Shown: positions 45,139 to 54,405, counted from the first letter of the stretch. The stretch is DNA of 64,000 nucleotides from Fontibacterium temperatum (GCA_964203055.1 CAXNKS010000003.1:61194-125193), one strand, 5' to 3'. Notes: generated by a model not told the origin, from the letters alone. Numbers and translations: made by a program.

Positions 45139-46600
45139 TTTTATTAAATTTTCTAAGAGCAATAACGAATATAATACTTAAGAAGATTGTAAAATAAAAA
45201 ATGTAGTTTTCTAATAAAGAAAACAAGGTTTTTCCTTTTAAAAAGAATAATTTTAGATCAATAAAACCTGATTTGTTTAATTCTAAAGAATTTATAATTT
45301 TTCCATTTGGAGAAATATAAGCGGACATACCTTTATTAGTTGATCTTACAATTGGAACACCTTGCTCTACTGCTCTAAAGACTGCTTGGGTTAAATGTTG
45401 ATGAGGACCGATTGAGTCTCCAAACCAACCATCTTCTGAAATGTTTATTATGAAATTATAATCTTTAGAATCACGTTTAAGATCACCAGAATAAATTATT
45501 TCATAACAAAGCAAAGGCAGGAAAGATAAATTGTTAAATACTTTAATCTCTTTTCTCTCAGCCCCTGAAGAGAAAGAACTATATCCAAACGTAATTTTTT
45601 TTAATCCCCACTTTGCTAATAAATTTTCAAAAGGAATAAATTCTCCAAATGGCACAAGTTTAATCTTGTTATAAACATTAACAACTTCAGCATTATTGTT
45701 AAGAACGACTAAGGAGTTATAAAAATTAATTTTATTACCTGAAATACTTGGATTGGTTACACCAACAACAACTAAATGATTTTTAGAAAAATTTTTATTA
45801 AAGTATTCTTTATATTTATACAGATCTTTAGGATTAGTTTGCTGGATCATCCCCTCAGGCCAAACAATTAAAGTTTTTTCATCTTTGTTTACTTTGCTTA
45901 GATTGATTAAAGAAATTAAATTTCTATTCTCGTTTTCAGTGCCCCAAGTTTTGGCGATATCAATATTAGGCTGAACTATTTTTATTTTAATGTCGTTGTA
46001 CTGATTAAACTCTGTATTTTTTATTATAATTTTTCCAAATAAATAATTAGAAATTAAGACAATAAATAAAAAAGCAGAATTAATTAGTATTTTTTTAAAC
46101 TGAATAGGCCATAAAGAATTAAAGTAAATTGAAAAGATAAGAATGCTAAAAAAATTAAAAGTATATGTGCCAATGAATTTTAATACTTGAATATTCTCAA
46201 GTGAAAAACTCCATGAATAAGATATTAGATTCCAAGAAAATCCTGTAAATAATATTCCTCGTAAATATTCAAATATTGATAAGGAAATAGAAAATATTAA
46301 TAAAAAAATATAATCTTTTTTTATCAAAGAATGAATTGCAATAACTGCAGCCCCATAAAAGATAGCTAATAAAATGGGTAAACCTAAAATGGCCACAGGA
46401 ATTAAAAAAGTTAGTTGTTTGTCAAAAGTTAATGAGTGCGAAACCCAATAAAGGCTACTTGCAAAATATCCATAACCAAAAGCAAAGCCTAAAAAAAAAA
46501 AATTAGATATTTTTGCTTTTTTTTCTTTAAATAAAACTATTAGATATAAAAATAGAGAGTAAGTAATAAAATTTACAAAAATAAGATTATAAGGTGGCAA
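45131..46600 (-). CDS. lnt: Apolipoprotein N-acyltransferase (N-terminus probably extends to about 46668)
   Basis: Lnt adds the third acyl chain to outer membrane lipoproteins at the inner membrane. About seven membrane helices precede a nitrilase domain with the Glu-Lys-Cys triad: WPEGMIQ, YNKIKLVPFGEFIPF and LLCYEIIYSGD. As read, the frame opens at a TTG (46600) and lacks the first helix. The upstream DNA in this frame encodes KKYFFIYTFLLLLGSLSSF, clearly the missing helix, but has no start. An ATG at 46666-46668 is one base out of frame across a run of nine A; ten A would give MSKKKYFF. Spacing after ybeY supports that start. Confidence 0.9.
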   Translation of the reverse strand: MPPYNLIFVNFITYSLFLYLIVLFKEKKAKISNFFFLGFAFGYGYFASSLYWVSHSLTFDKQLTFLIPVAILGLPILLAIFYGAAVIAIHSLIKKDYIFLLIFSISLSIFEYLRGILFTGFSWNLISYSWSFSLENIQVLKFIGTYTFNFFSILIFSIYFNSLWPIQFKKILINSAFLFIVLISNYLFGKIIIKNTEFNQYNDIKIKIVQPNIDIAKTWGTENENRNLISLINLSKVNKDEKTLIVWPEGMIQQTNPKDLYKYKEYFNKNFSKNHLVVVGVTNPSISGNKINFYNSLVVLNNNAEVVNVYNKIKLVPFGEFIPFENLLAKWGLKKITFGYSSFSSGAERKEIKVFNNLSFLPLLCYEIIYSGDLKRDSKDYNFIINISEDGWFGDSIGPHQHLTQAVFRAVEQGVPIVRSTNKGMSAYISPNGKIINSLELNKSGFIDLKLFFLKGKTLFSLLENYIFYFTIFLSIIFVIALRKFNKNG

Positions 46601-46676
46601 AGAAAAGCTAGATAAAGAGCCTAATAATAATAAAAAAGTGTAGATAAAAAAATATTTTTTTTTGACATCCTTATTT

Positions 46677-47144
46677 TTAAATACTTCTAATAATTTTTTG
46701 CTCTAACAGATTCATTTTTTTATATTTTTTAAATGAATCATGCTCATAGCCAATAAGATGTAAAACGCCATGAATTAACATTTTTTTAAAATAATCATCA
46801 AAGTTTATATTTTCTTTTTTAATAATCGCTTCAATATACTGATAACTTAGTGCGATATCTCCAAGGTAAACCTTTTTCTTTAATTTAAGATCCTTTTTAA
46901 AAAAATTTTTATCCTCCGCAGGAAAAGATAATACGTCTGTATCCTTATTAATTTTCCTAAATTTTTTATTAAGATTTTTCATATTTTTTGTGCCCGTTAG
47001 AAGAATGGATATTTCACAGGCCATTAACCTAGATGGAAATATAGATAATAAAATTTTTTTAATACTTTTTTTAAGAAACAAATTTACTTTGGGGTATCTA
47101 GATTTCCAGCTCTTATGTTCAATAACTAAATTAACTTTTACCAT
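46677..47144 (-). CDS. ybeY: Endoribonuclease YbeY (rRNA maturation factor)
   Basis: YbeY is a metal-dependent RNase involved in 16S rRNA 3' end maturation and ribosome quality control. The zinc motif HGVLHLIGYEHD is near residue 118 and the upstream NKKFRKINKDTDVLSFP is diagnostic. I choose the ATG at 47144 (MVKVNLVIEHKSW), which overlaps the phoH stop by 14 nt; upstream in-frame ATGs lie deeper in phoH. Order phoH-ybeY-lnt is conserved, but the CorC/HlyC-type CBS protein often found between ybeY and lnt is absent. Confidence 0.94.
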   Translation of the reverse strand: MVKVNLVIEHKSWKSRYPKVNLFLKKSIKKILLSIFPSRLMACEISILLTGTKNMKNLNKKFRKINKDTDVLSFPAEDKNFFKKDLKLKKKVYLGDIALSYQYIEAIIKKENINFDDYFKKMLIHGVLHLIGYEHDSFKKYKKMNLLEQKIIRSI

Positions 47145-48159
47145 TCGGCTCTTTTTTTTCATAATCATCATAAGCCTTAACGATTTTAGAAACTAAAGGA
47201 TGTCTCATAACATCATTATGATCAAAGTTTATGGTTTTAATTTCTTTAATATCTTTAAGAATTTTTGTGGTTTCATAAAGTCCGGATTCTTTTGATTTTG
47301 CTAAATCCACTTGCGATGGGTCGCCGTTTATTACCATTGTTGAATTATTTCCAAGTCTAGTTAGGAACATTTTTATTTGAGTAAACGTTGCATTCTGAGC
47401 TTCATCTAATATGACAAATGAATCTTTTAGTGTTCTTCCTCTCATAAAAGCAAGTGGTGCAATCTCAATTATACCCTCTTCTATTTTTCTTTGAATTTTG
47501 TCATATCCTAGAAGCTCATAAAGAGAATCGTAAAGAGGTATAAGATAAGGATCAATTTTGTCCTTCATATCTCCTGGTAAAAATCCTAAATTTTCTCCTG
47601 CTTCTACTGCTGGTCTTGATAATATTATTTTTTTAACTCTATCTTCTAATAAAAAGGTAACTGCTATCGCAACCGCTAAAAAAGTTTTTCCAGTTCCAGC
47701 AGGTCCTAATGCCATTACAATTTTATGATTTTTTAAAGCATCTACGTAAATTTTCTGCTTCTCAGATCTTGGTAAAATTATTTTTTTTGATGTTTTGATA
47801 GCATCATTATCACTATAAATTGAATTAGGATTTGATTCCGTTCTATTCATTTTAGTTACATCAAAGATTGTCTTAATGTCTTCTTTTTCAATGCTGTTTG
47901 TGTTTACAAATTTTGCGATAAGATTGTCCATAATTTGAACAACTGATTGTCTATTATTCAAATCACCTCGTACAATCATTAAATTCCCTCTTAAATTAAT
48001 TTTTGTATTAGTAATATTTTCTATTTCCTTAAGATTGGAATCAAACTCACCAATAATTTTACTTAAAACTAAATTATTTTTTATATAAAAACTTAAATAA
48101 TCATTATTTTTTTCAATAATTTCAATCTGTGAACTAGAAACCTTAGATATATTCATCAA
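47131..48159 (-). CDS. PhoH-like ATPase
   Basis: A 342-residue PhoH/YbeZ family ATPase, a partner of YbeY in RNA metabolism. The P-loop is VMALGPAGTGKTFLAVAIA near residue 148; RPAVEAGENLGFLPGDMKDK follows, then Walker B FVILDEAQNAT near residue 250 and NGDPSQVDL. A small N-terminal KH-like segment precedes the ATPase. It overlaps miaB by 4 nt and ybeY by 14 nt, so the three are translated as a coupled set. Confidence 0.94.
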   Translation of the reverse strand: MMNISKVSSSQIEIIEKNNDYLSFYIKNNLVLSKIIGEFDSNLKEIENITNTKINLRGNLMIVRGDLNNRQSVVQIMDNLIAKFVNTNSIEKEDIKTIFDVTKMNRTESNPNSIYSDNDAIKTSKKIILPRSEKQKIYVDALKNHKIVMALGPAGTGKTFLAVAIAVTFLLEDRVKKIILSRPAVEAGENLGFLPGDMKDKIDPYLIPLYDSLYELLGYDKIQRKIEEGIIEIAPLAFMRGRTLKDSFVILDEAQNATFTQIKMFLTRLGNNSTMVINGDPSQVDLAKSKESGLYETTKILKDIKEIKTINFDHNDVMRHPLVSKIVKAYDDYEKKEPNGKS

Positions 48160-49493
48160 ACGAGTACTTCTTCTTTTTGCAATACACCAAAAAGATTTTT
48201 ACTATTGCAGGAAGTAATTTCAATATCCACTAAATCTCCTGGATTACAATTTTCAGAGTTAAAGAAGATAGAATGCATAAATTTACTTCTACCAAAAAAT
48301 TGGCCTGGAGTTTTAGTTTTATTCTCAATTAATATTTCAGTTTTTTTTCCTATTAGTTGTTTGCTGTTTTTAAATTGAATATCACCTAATAAAGTCTGTA
48401 ATTTTAATAATCGGCCTTTGCATATATCTAGGGATATCTGATCTCGATCAACAGCTGGAGTGCCTGGTCTTTGACTATATATAAATGAATACGAACTAAT
48501 AAAATTTACTCTATTAATAATATCAAGCGTATCTTGAAAATCCTGCTCTTCCTCCCCTGGAAAACCAATTATAAAATCGCTAGAAAATTCCATTTGTGGA
48601 TTAGCTTCTTTAAATTTTGCAATCAATTCTAAATAATATTCTCTTGTATGTTTTCTATTCATCAATTTTAAAATTTTATTAGAACCCGATTGAATCGGTA
48701 AATGTAATTGCGGCATTAATTTTTTTTGATATTTAAAAGCCTCTATCAATTCTTGATCCATGTCATTTGGATGTGAAGTGGTAAAACGTATTCGGTGAAT
48801 TGAATTAATTTTGGCTATTTCATCAATAAGTTTTGCAAGATTATAAGTTTTATTTCCATCAACAAATTTGTAAGCGCTAACATTTTGTCCAAGCAAAACA
48901 ATTTCTCTAACTCCATTATCTGATAATTTTTTTGCCTCATTAATAATGCTGTTAAACGATCTAGAAAATTCAGCGCCTCTTGTATAAGGAACTACACAGA
49001 AGGAGCAAAATTTATCACAACCTTCTTGGATGGTTAAAAATTCAGAAACTTTAGATTTTCTTGAAGATTTTAAATTATCTAAAGTATCAAATTTTTCTAT
49101 TAATTCAAAATTAGTGTCAGAAAAATTTTCTTTTCTTTCTGCAAAATTTTTAATTTGTTCAGGCAGTCGATGGTAAGATTGTGGTCCAACAACAATGTCA
49201 ACATAGTTAGTTCTTTTAAAAATCTCCTCGCCTTGTGCTTGCGCTATACATCCGGCTAATACAAAAATCGGTTTTTTTTTAGATCGATTCAGTTTTTTAA
49301 TTTTGCCAATATCAGAATAAACTTTCTCAGTTGCTTTTTCTCTAATGTGGCAAGTATTAAATATAATACAATCTACATCTGCTAAAGTTTCAGATCTTAC
49401 AAAATTAACAGACTGCATTAAGTCGGATATTTTATCAGAATCGTACTCATTCATCTGACAACCAAAAGTCTTTATATAAAATGTTTTTAACAA
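48156..49493 (-). CDS. miaB: tRNA-2-methylthio-N6-dimethylallyladenosine synthase MiaB
   Basis: MiaB is a radical SAM enzyme that methylthiolates i6A37 in tRNAs. The 445-residue protein has the N-terminal UPF0004 cluster Cys residues in KTFGCQMNEYDSD, FNTCHIREKA and AGCIAQAQG. The radical SAM triplet is CDKFCSFCVVPYTRG near residue 153. A C-terminal TRAM domain (near residues 375-440) binds RNA. It follows tsaB after a terminator-like hairpin and leads the miaB-phoH-ybeY-lnt-metK-trmB series. Confidence 0.96.
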   Translation of the reverse strand: MLKTFYIKTFGCQMNEYDSDKISDLMQSVNFVRSETLADVDCIIFNTCHIREKATEKVYSDIGKIKKLNRSKKKPIFVLAGCIAQAQGEEIFKRTNYVDIVVGPQSYHRLPEQIKNFAERKENFSDTNFELIEKFDTLDNLKSSRKSKVSEFLTIQEGCDKFCSFCVVPYTRGAEFSRSFNSIINEAKKLSDNGVREIVLLGQNVSAYKFVDGNKTYNLAKLIDEIAKINSIHRIRFTTSHPNDMDQELIEAFKYQKKLMPQLHLPIQSGSNKILKLMNRKHTREYYLELIAKFKEANPQMEFSSDFIIGFPGEEEQDFQDTLDIINRVNFISSYSFIYSQRPGTPAVDRDQISLDICKGRLLKLQTLLGDIQFKNSKQLIGKKTEILIENKTKTPGQFFGRSKFMHSIFFNSENCNPGDLVDIEITSCNSKNLFGVLQKEEVLV

Positions 49494-49531
49494 TTATTTT
49501 AATCTCAAAATATTAGAAGCTCTGAAGGTAT

Positions 49532-49563
49532 AAAAAAAAACAAATAAATGAAATATATTTGTT
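49532..49563 (-). terminator. AT-rich intrinsic terminator overlapping the tsaB stop
   Basis: On the minus strand AACAAATA pairs perfectly with TATTTGTT across a 9-nt loop (49539-49563) and continues into a run of nine to ten T. The first arm includes bases of the tsaB stop codon. The stem has only two G-C pairs, so efficiency is uncertain. It would separate tsaB from miaB. Confidence 0.55.
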
Positions 49564-50112
49564 ACATATTTTCATAAATAGGGAATAATTTGCTATCAAT
49601 AAAAAGTTTATTATCCAAAATATATTGAAGATTCTTAGATGTATATTTGGGTAATTTTGAGAATTTAACTATTTTATCACTATTTTTTTCTAAAGCATTT
49701 TGAACAGTAAATTTTGAATAATAGTCATCACAATTTTTTAGGTCTTTAATATAGAATCTATTATTCAACTTCTATAGGCAACTTTTTCATAATCTTGATT
49801 AGTAATTGTAGTTTTTAGAATCTGAAAATTATTAAATCCAAGTACTTTGATTTTTTTAACTAAGGCAATACTTTTAATTGAAGATAAAATATTTCTAAGA
49901 CCAACAAATCCACCTGGTCCTAAATTAATCATAAAAAAATTTAAGTTTTCTATTTTGATATTGTTTTGCTGAAAGAAATCTAAAAGAATATTTATAAAAT
50001 TTTCACTATTTAAGAATTTATCCTGAACTAAAGCAAAGTCAGAATTGTTTTCTTTTGCAATTAGTATTAAACTTCCAAGTGTAAAATCGATCGAACAAAA
50101 ACGAGAATTCAT
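49562..50112 (-). pseudogene. tsaB: t6A biosynthesis protein TsaB, frameshifted as read
   Basis: TsaB is the inactive paralogue and scaffold of TsaD in t6A synthesis. The N-terminal half has SIDFTLGSLILIA and the hallmark LGPGGFVGLRNILSSIKSIAL near residue 75. The frame closes at 49765 after KVAYRS, and the remaining C-terminal half (NNRFYIKDLKNCDDYYSKF onward) continues in the neighbouring frame to 49562. One missing base at about 49766 explains it; a lost G would give RSWNNRFY. I start at the ATG at 50110-50112, preceded by GGAG. The plus-strand deacetylase ATG begins at 50111, so the two divergent start codons overlap in CATG. Its partner TsaE is at 5398-5847. Confidence 0.78.
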
Positions 50113-51163
50113 GGCTCCATTCATAAAAAGAATTATTTTAATTACTTTTTTAATAATTGCTAATCTTTCTGCAGTTAATTCTCAAGAATATCAAAATGAA
50201 AAGGGAATTATTGGATTAATGTATCATCGTTTTGAAGAAAATAAATATCCAACAACCAATGTCAGACTAAAAGAGTTTAATTTACAACTAGAAATTATTA
50301 ATCAAAACAAGATTGAATTTATTTCAATTGATGAATTAAGAAAAATTCTTATTGAGAACAAAAGTTACGATTCTAAGAAAGTTTTAATTACTGTTGATGA
50401 TGCCTATAGATCTTTTTACGACAATGGATGGAAGATATTAAAAGAGAAAAAAATTCCATTTGTACTTTTTTTTAATACACGAGAAGTTAATACTAATAAT
50501 CCCAATTACATGACTTGGGATCAGGTGCGAGAAATTCATAATTCAAAAATTGGAACTATCGGTGGTCATAGTTTTTCTCATGAATATTTAGTTAATAAAT
50601 CTGAAAGCGAAATAAGAGAAGATTTAGAAAAATCTCATAAAGATTTTTTAAGAGAATTATCTTTTAGACCCAAATATTTTTCTTATCCGTTTGGCGAATA
50701 TAGTTCTACTTTTAAAAAAATTGTAAAAGAATTTAATTATGAATTAGCTTTTGGACAACATTCTGGCGTTATAGATAAATCAAAAGATTTATTTGAGCTA
50801 CCTCGTTATCCTGTGAATGAAAGCTATGGAAAAGCAGAAAGATTTTTAACTTTATTAAATACTAAACCTTTTCCTTTTAAATCGTTCAAGCCAGAAAATA
50901 AATTCATTACTAAATTTGAAAATCCTCCAAAAATTGAAATAGAATTTTTTAAAGAGATTACTAATTTAGAAAAGATTAATTGCTTTGCTAATGATGGTGG
51001 TGAGTGGAGTAAAAAGAAAATATCATTTATTGAAAAAAATTGGATAAAAGTTAATTTAGATAAAAAATTTACAACAAGAACTGGTAGAATCAATTGTTCT
51101 TTATTAGATAAAGATAATCAATGGCGCTGGTTGGGATTTCAGTTTGTAGTAGATGGAAATTAG
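50111..51163 (+). CDS. Secreted polysaccharide deacetylase family protein
   Basis: A 350-residue protein with an N-terminal signal peptide (KRIILITFLIIANLSAVNSQ). The NodB-like deacetylase domain starts near residue 30 with IIGLMYHRF. The metal-binding Asp is in VLITVDDAYRSFYDNGW near residue 96, and the metal His pair in GGHSFSHEYL near residue 152. RPKYFSYPFGEYSS (Arg/Pro motif) follows. The family removes N- or O-acetyl groups from cell surface glycans such as peptidoglycan. A C-terminal region of about 100 residues is of unknown function. It converges on the glucosaminidase gene, sharing stop codon bases. Confidence 0.87.
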   Translation: MAPFIKRIILITFLIIANLSAVNSQEYQNEKGIIGLMYHRFEENKYPTTNVRLKEFNLQLEIINQNKIEFISIDELRKILIENKSYDSKKVLITVDDAYRSFYDNGWKILKEKKIPFVLFFNTREVNTNNPNYMTWDQVREIHNSKIGTIGGHSFSHEYLVNKSESEIREDLEKSHKDFLRELSFRPKYFSYPFGEYSSTFKKIVKEFNYELAFGQHSGVIDKSKDLFELPRYPVNESYGKAERFLTLLNTKPFPFKSFKPENKFITKFENPPKIEIEFFKEITNLEKINCFANDGGEWSKKKISFIEKNWIKVNLDKKFTTRTGRINCSLLDKDNQWRWLGFQFVVDGN

Positions 51164-52311
51164 ATCGATCCTGATCTTTTAACTAATAAATTTGCTTTAT
51201 CAAAATCTTGTAGAGAATTTTGTTCAATAATTTTCTTTAAACCAAGAACATAATCATCTCCTTTAATTGAGTATTTATGAACATGTTTAATTAATTTTAT
51301 TCCTGATATTGATCCGCTTAATCTACCTGATCTTTGTTTGGCTCTTTCTATTCGAAATTCTTCATAAAATGGGTGTGTATTTAAGTTATTTTTATAGGCG
51401 CTCACTGCATATCTAATTTGATTAAACTTTGAAACTTCATGCTTTTCATCTTCAGCTCGATTTTCTGGCACCATCCCTTTATTTTCTTTCCATCCCCACT
51501 GACCAAATAAAGCATTACCCTCAATTGCAAAACGAGAAGTACCCCAGCCACTTTCATAAGCTGCTTGAGCTATAGCTAATGATGGTGGAATAATATCCAT
51601 TTTAAATAGTAATTCTTTAACACTGTTATTTTTAACTTTGTATTGCTGGAACTTCTCATTTAGCCAATCAGCATCTTTTTTAAAACTTTTTCTATTCATG
51701 ATCGTTGTTAAGATTCTTCGATCAGCAATAATTTTTTCATTTTCTGACAAAACAATTGGCAATAATATTTGTATAAAAATTCTTTTTCTTTGTTCAATAT
51801 TATCTAACTCACTAATACCTTCTGGAAATTTTGCTAAAAAGAAATTAGCAACAGGCTCTCCTTCTCTAACTTTTTCAAGATTATAACCGCTCTTTTCAAA
51901 TAAATTAATAATACTTACTACTTGCTGAAAATCTAAACTTAATTTTTTTGAATCATTACTTAAAAAACTTTTCTTTAACATCTGATCAATCGAAGGGTCG
52001 TTTGTAGTATATTCTTCTGTTTGATTGTTAATAATTTTTTTTTTATCAGCTGTGGATTTGAACATCTCCGGAACAAAAGCGGTAAAAATGATTAGTGTGA
52101 TAATAACAGTATATGGAAAGATTTTTTTAAGATTAAGTTTTTTAATTAAAAAAAAGTAAATTTTATTTATATTTTTTAAAATAAAAGAAAAAAATCTTAA
52201 TGTCGGTGCTATTGTATCAACGATATATCTCGAGAAACCGTTGTTAAAAATTTCTTCTCTTATTTTTTCAAAAAAATTAATTAATTTTTGATTTAAAAAA
52301 ATTTTTTTCAT
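51160..52311 (-). CDS. Bax-like membrane-anchored glucosaminidase domain protein
   Basis: A 383-residue protein with a cytoplasmic N-terminus, one membrane helix near residues 66-82 (YTVIITLIIFTAFVPEMF) and a periplasmic part. The C-terminal domain matches the Bax/GH73 glucosaminidase group: PPSLAIAQAAYESGWGTSRF with the catalytic Glu near residue 256, GNALFGQWGW, and AVSAYKNNLNTHPFYEEFR. It likely trims peptidoglycan. The neighbouring secreted deacetylase suggests a cell wall theme, but they are on opposite strands. Confidence 0.83.
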   Translation of the reverse strand: MKKIFLNQKLINFFEKIREEIFNNGFSRYIVDTIAPTLRFFSFILKNINKIYFFLIKKLNLKKIFPYTVIITLIIFTAFVPEMFKSTADKKKIINNQTEEYTTNDPSIDQMLKKSFLSNDSKKLSLDFQQVVSIINLFEKSGYNLEKVREGEPVANFFLAKFPEGISELDNIEQRKRIFIQILLPIVLSENEKIIADRRILTTIMNRKSFKKDADWLNEKFQQYKVKNNSVKELLFKMDIIPPSLAIAQAAYESGWGTSRFAIEGNALFGQWGWKENKGMVPENRAEDEKHEVSKFNQIRYAVSAYKNNLNTHPFYEEFRIERAKQRSGRLSGSISGIKLIKHVHKYSIKGDDYVLGLKKIIEQNSLQDFDKANLLVKRSGSI

Positions 52312-52322
52312 ATTAATTTATA

Positions 52323-52862
52323 TTATAGACTTACAGCTCTAACGCTTTTTACCTCAGGCACATAATGAACGAGCATTCGTTCAACGCCTTGTTTTAGAGT
52401 TAATGTAGAAGAAGGACATCCTGCGCAGCTTCCTTGTAGTTCTACTTCAGCCACCCCATCAATAAAAGATCTTAACTTAATATTGCCTCCATCCTGTGCA
52501 ACTGCAGGGCGTATTTTAAGTTCTAGCACTTCTTCAATTTTTTTAAATATCTCATCTTTATTATCGCTTGTTTCTTTTTTTATAGTGATCGCTTTAAAAT
52601 TTTTAGGAAAATCATTTTTTATAATATTTTTAATTTCCTCTAATATTTTTCCCCACTCTAAAGACCTATTCTTTTTAACAGAGATAAAATTAGCTCCAAA
52701 AAAAACGAGTTCAGCTCCAAGCTCAAATATTTTTTGAACAAAGGGATATTCTTTAGCCTCTGAATGGCTTTTAAATTCGATAGAACCGTTTTGTACCAAC
52801 TCCAAACCTAACACAAATTTTAATGTGTCTGGATTTGGGGTCTGCTGCACATCAATATTCAT
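52323..52862 (-). CDS. NifU-like iron-sulfur cluster carrier protein (Nfu)
   Basis: A 179-residue Fe-S scaffold or carrier of the Nfu class. The N-terminal Nfu_N domain has QQTPNPDTLKFVLG near residue 6 and VQKIFELGAELVFFGANFISV. The C-terminal NifU domain has RPAVAQDGGNIKLRSF and the cluster ligands CAGC in GSCAGCPSSTLTLKQGVE near residues 150-153. This two-domain form is the usual alphaproteobacterial and mitochondrial type. A 73-nt spacer lies upstream. Confidence 0.93.
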   Translation of the reverse strand: MNIDVQQTPNPDTLKFVLGLELVQNGSIEFKSHSEAKEYPFVQKIFELGAELVFFGANFISVKKNRSLEWGKILEEIKNIIKNDFPKNFKAITIKKETSDNKDEIFKKIEEVLELKIRPAVAQDGGNIKLRSFIDGVAEVELQGSCAGCPSSTLTLKQGVERMLVHYVPEVKSVRAVSL

Positions 52863-52935
52863 ATGTGTATATGTAGTTAGTATGATTTGTTATTAAAGTA
52901 ATTAGACTTTATAATAAGACTTATAATTCAATAGC

Positions 52936-53391
52936 TTATATTAAATTATCCAGTTCCTTTTCTGAAATGAGACCTGGGATTATAACTAAGGGCACTGGCA
53001 GATCATTCATCTTTTTGGATAAAGACTTAATAATAGGCCCTGGATCACTATCAATTGAAGATGCAAGTATAAGAAATCTAATACTCTTATCCTCTTTAAG
53101 AAATTTGATTATTTCATCAACCTTATCACCCATCTTAATAATGATCTGTGGTTTTATTTTAAATTTTTCTTCAACTACAGCCGACCAAAGTCTACTAATT
53201 TTTTTTCCCTCACTTGTCTCTTCTTGTTCAATAAGATTTCCAACTGATGCCCATTCAGCATTCACCGCTGGCCTTACAACGTAAAGCATTATTAAATTAG
53301 CATTATTTGCTACTGATCTTTTGGCTGCAAAATAAATTGCATTCTTAAGCTCATCACTCTCATCAATAATAACTAAATAATCTTTTCTCAT
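52936..53391 (-). CDS. Universal stress protein (UspA family)
   Basis: A 151-residue UspA-fold protein. It begins DYLVIIDESDELKNAIYFA, the first strand of the fold, and LIMLYVVRP follows. The ATP-binding G-x2-G-x9-G-S/T signature is not clearly present (LASSIDSDPGPIIKSLSKKM in its place), so nucleotide binding is doubtful. Its start overlaps the trpS stop (TAATG). The role is unknown. Confidence 0.82.
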   Translation of the reverse strand: MRKDYLVIIDESDELKNAIYFAAKRSVANNANLIMLYVVRPAVNAEWASVGNLIEQEETSEGKKISRLWSAVVEEKFKIKPQIIIKMGDKVDEIIKFLKEDKSIRFLILASSIDSDPGPIIKSLSKKMNDLPVPLVIIPGLISEKELDNLI

Positions 53392-54398
53392 TAAGATAAG
53401 GACAATCCAACAATCTTATGTACTTCTTTTATAGTTTTTTGAGATTCAATATTAGCTTTTTCACTTCCACTTTTTAATATCTTTTTAATTGCATCTGTAT
53501 CTTTTTTAAATTCTTTAATCTTTTTTCCTATGGGAATAATTTCTTTAATCAAAGCTTCACTTAGTTTATTTTTTAATTCAGAAAAATTTTTACCATTTAA
53601 TTCTTTTAAAGTTTTTTCAATTGTACTGTTATTTAAAATAGAAAAGATATTGATTAAATTTCTAGCCTCTGGTCTGTCTGCTAACTTTGACTCAGTGTCT
53701 GGAATCAAATCGTTATCTGTTTTTGCTTTTTTAATTTTTTGCACGATATCTTCTTCTGTGTCTGTTAAATTAATTCTTGAAGCCTCGGACTCATCAGATT
53801 TGCTCATCTTTTTAGTTCCATCTTTTAAACTCATTATTCTTGCAACTTCTTTTGTAATAATCGGTTCTGGTAATGTAAAAAAATCTTTGCAATTAAAATC
53901 ATTATTAAATTTCACAGCAATATCTCTGCACAGTTCTAAGTGTTGTTTTTGATCTTCTCCCACAGGAACGTGCGTTGCTTTATAAAGCAAAATATCTGCT
54001 GCCATTAAAGTTGGGTAAGAATAAAGACCAACGCTTGCTTTTTCTTTATTCGATCCTGCTTTTTCTTTAAATTGCGTCATTCGATTCAGCCAGCCAATTC
54101 TTGCAACACAATTAAATATCCATGCTAATTCAGAATGCCCTGCAACACTTGACTGACAAAATATAACATTCTTTTTTGGATCTAATCCGCAGGCAAGAAA
54201 AACAGCTGCGGTTTCAATTATATTCTCTCTTAGTTGTTTTGGATCTTGAAATACGGTTATTGAATGTAGGTCTGCTAACATGAAATAACACTCGTAATCT
54301 TTTTGTAACTTAACAAAATTTTTAATTGCGCCTAAATAGTTGCCAAGATGAAGGTTTCCCGTTGGCTGAACACCGGATAAAATTCTATTTTTAATCAT
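53391..54398 (-). CDS. trpS: Tryptophanyl-tRNA synthetase
   Basis: TrpS charges tRNA-Trp. The 335-residue class I synthetase shows SGVQPTGNLHLGNYLGAI at residues 8-25, which includes the HIGH-like HLGN. PVGEDQKQHLELCRDIA lies near residue 145 and the KMSKS loop is KKMSKSDESE near residue 197. Length is normal. It starts 7 nt after murJ. Confidence 0.97.
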   Translation of the reverse strand: MIKNRILSGVQPTGNLHLGNYLGAIKNFVKLQKDYECYFMLADLHSITVFQDPKQLRENIIETAAVFLACGLDPKKNVIFCQSSVAGHSELAWIFNCVARIGWLNRMTQFKEKAGSNKEKASVGLYSYPTLMAADILLYKATHVPVGEDQKQHLELCRDIAVKFNNDFNCKDFFTLPEPIITKEVARIMSLKDGTKKMSKSDESEASRINLTDTEEDIVQKIKKAKTDNDLIPDTESKLADRPEARNLINIFSILNNSTIEKTLKELNGKNFSELKNKLSEALIKEIIPIGKKIKEFKKDTDAIKKILKSGSEKANIESQKTIKEVHKIVGLSLS

Positions 54399-54405
54399 TT
54401 AAAAT

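Noticed and set aside
45139..45160. SAM riboswitch in front of metK
   Set aside because: metK overlaps the end of lnt by 8 nt, so there is no leader in which a riboswitch could fold.
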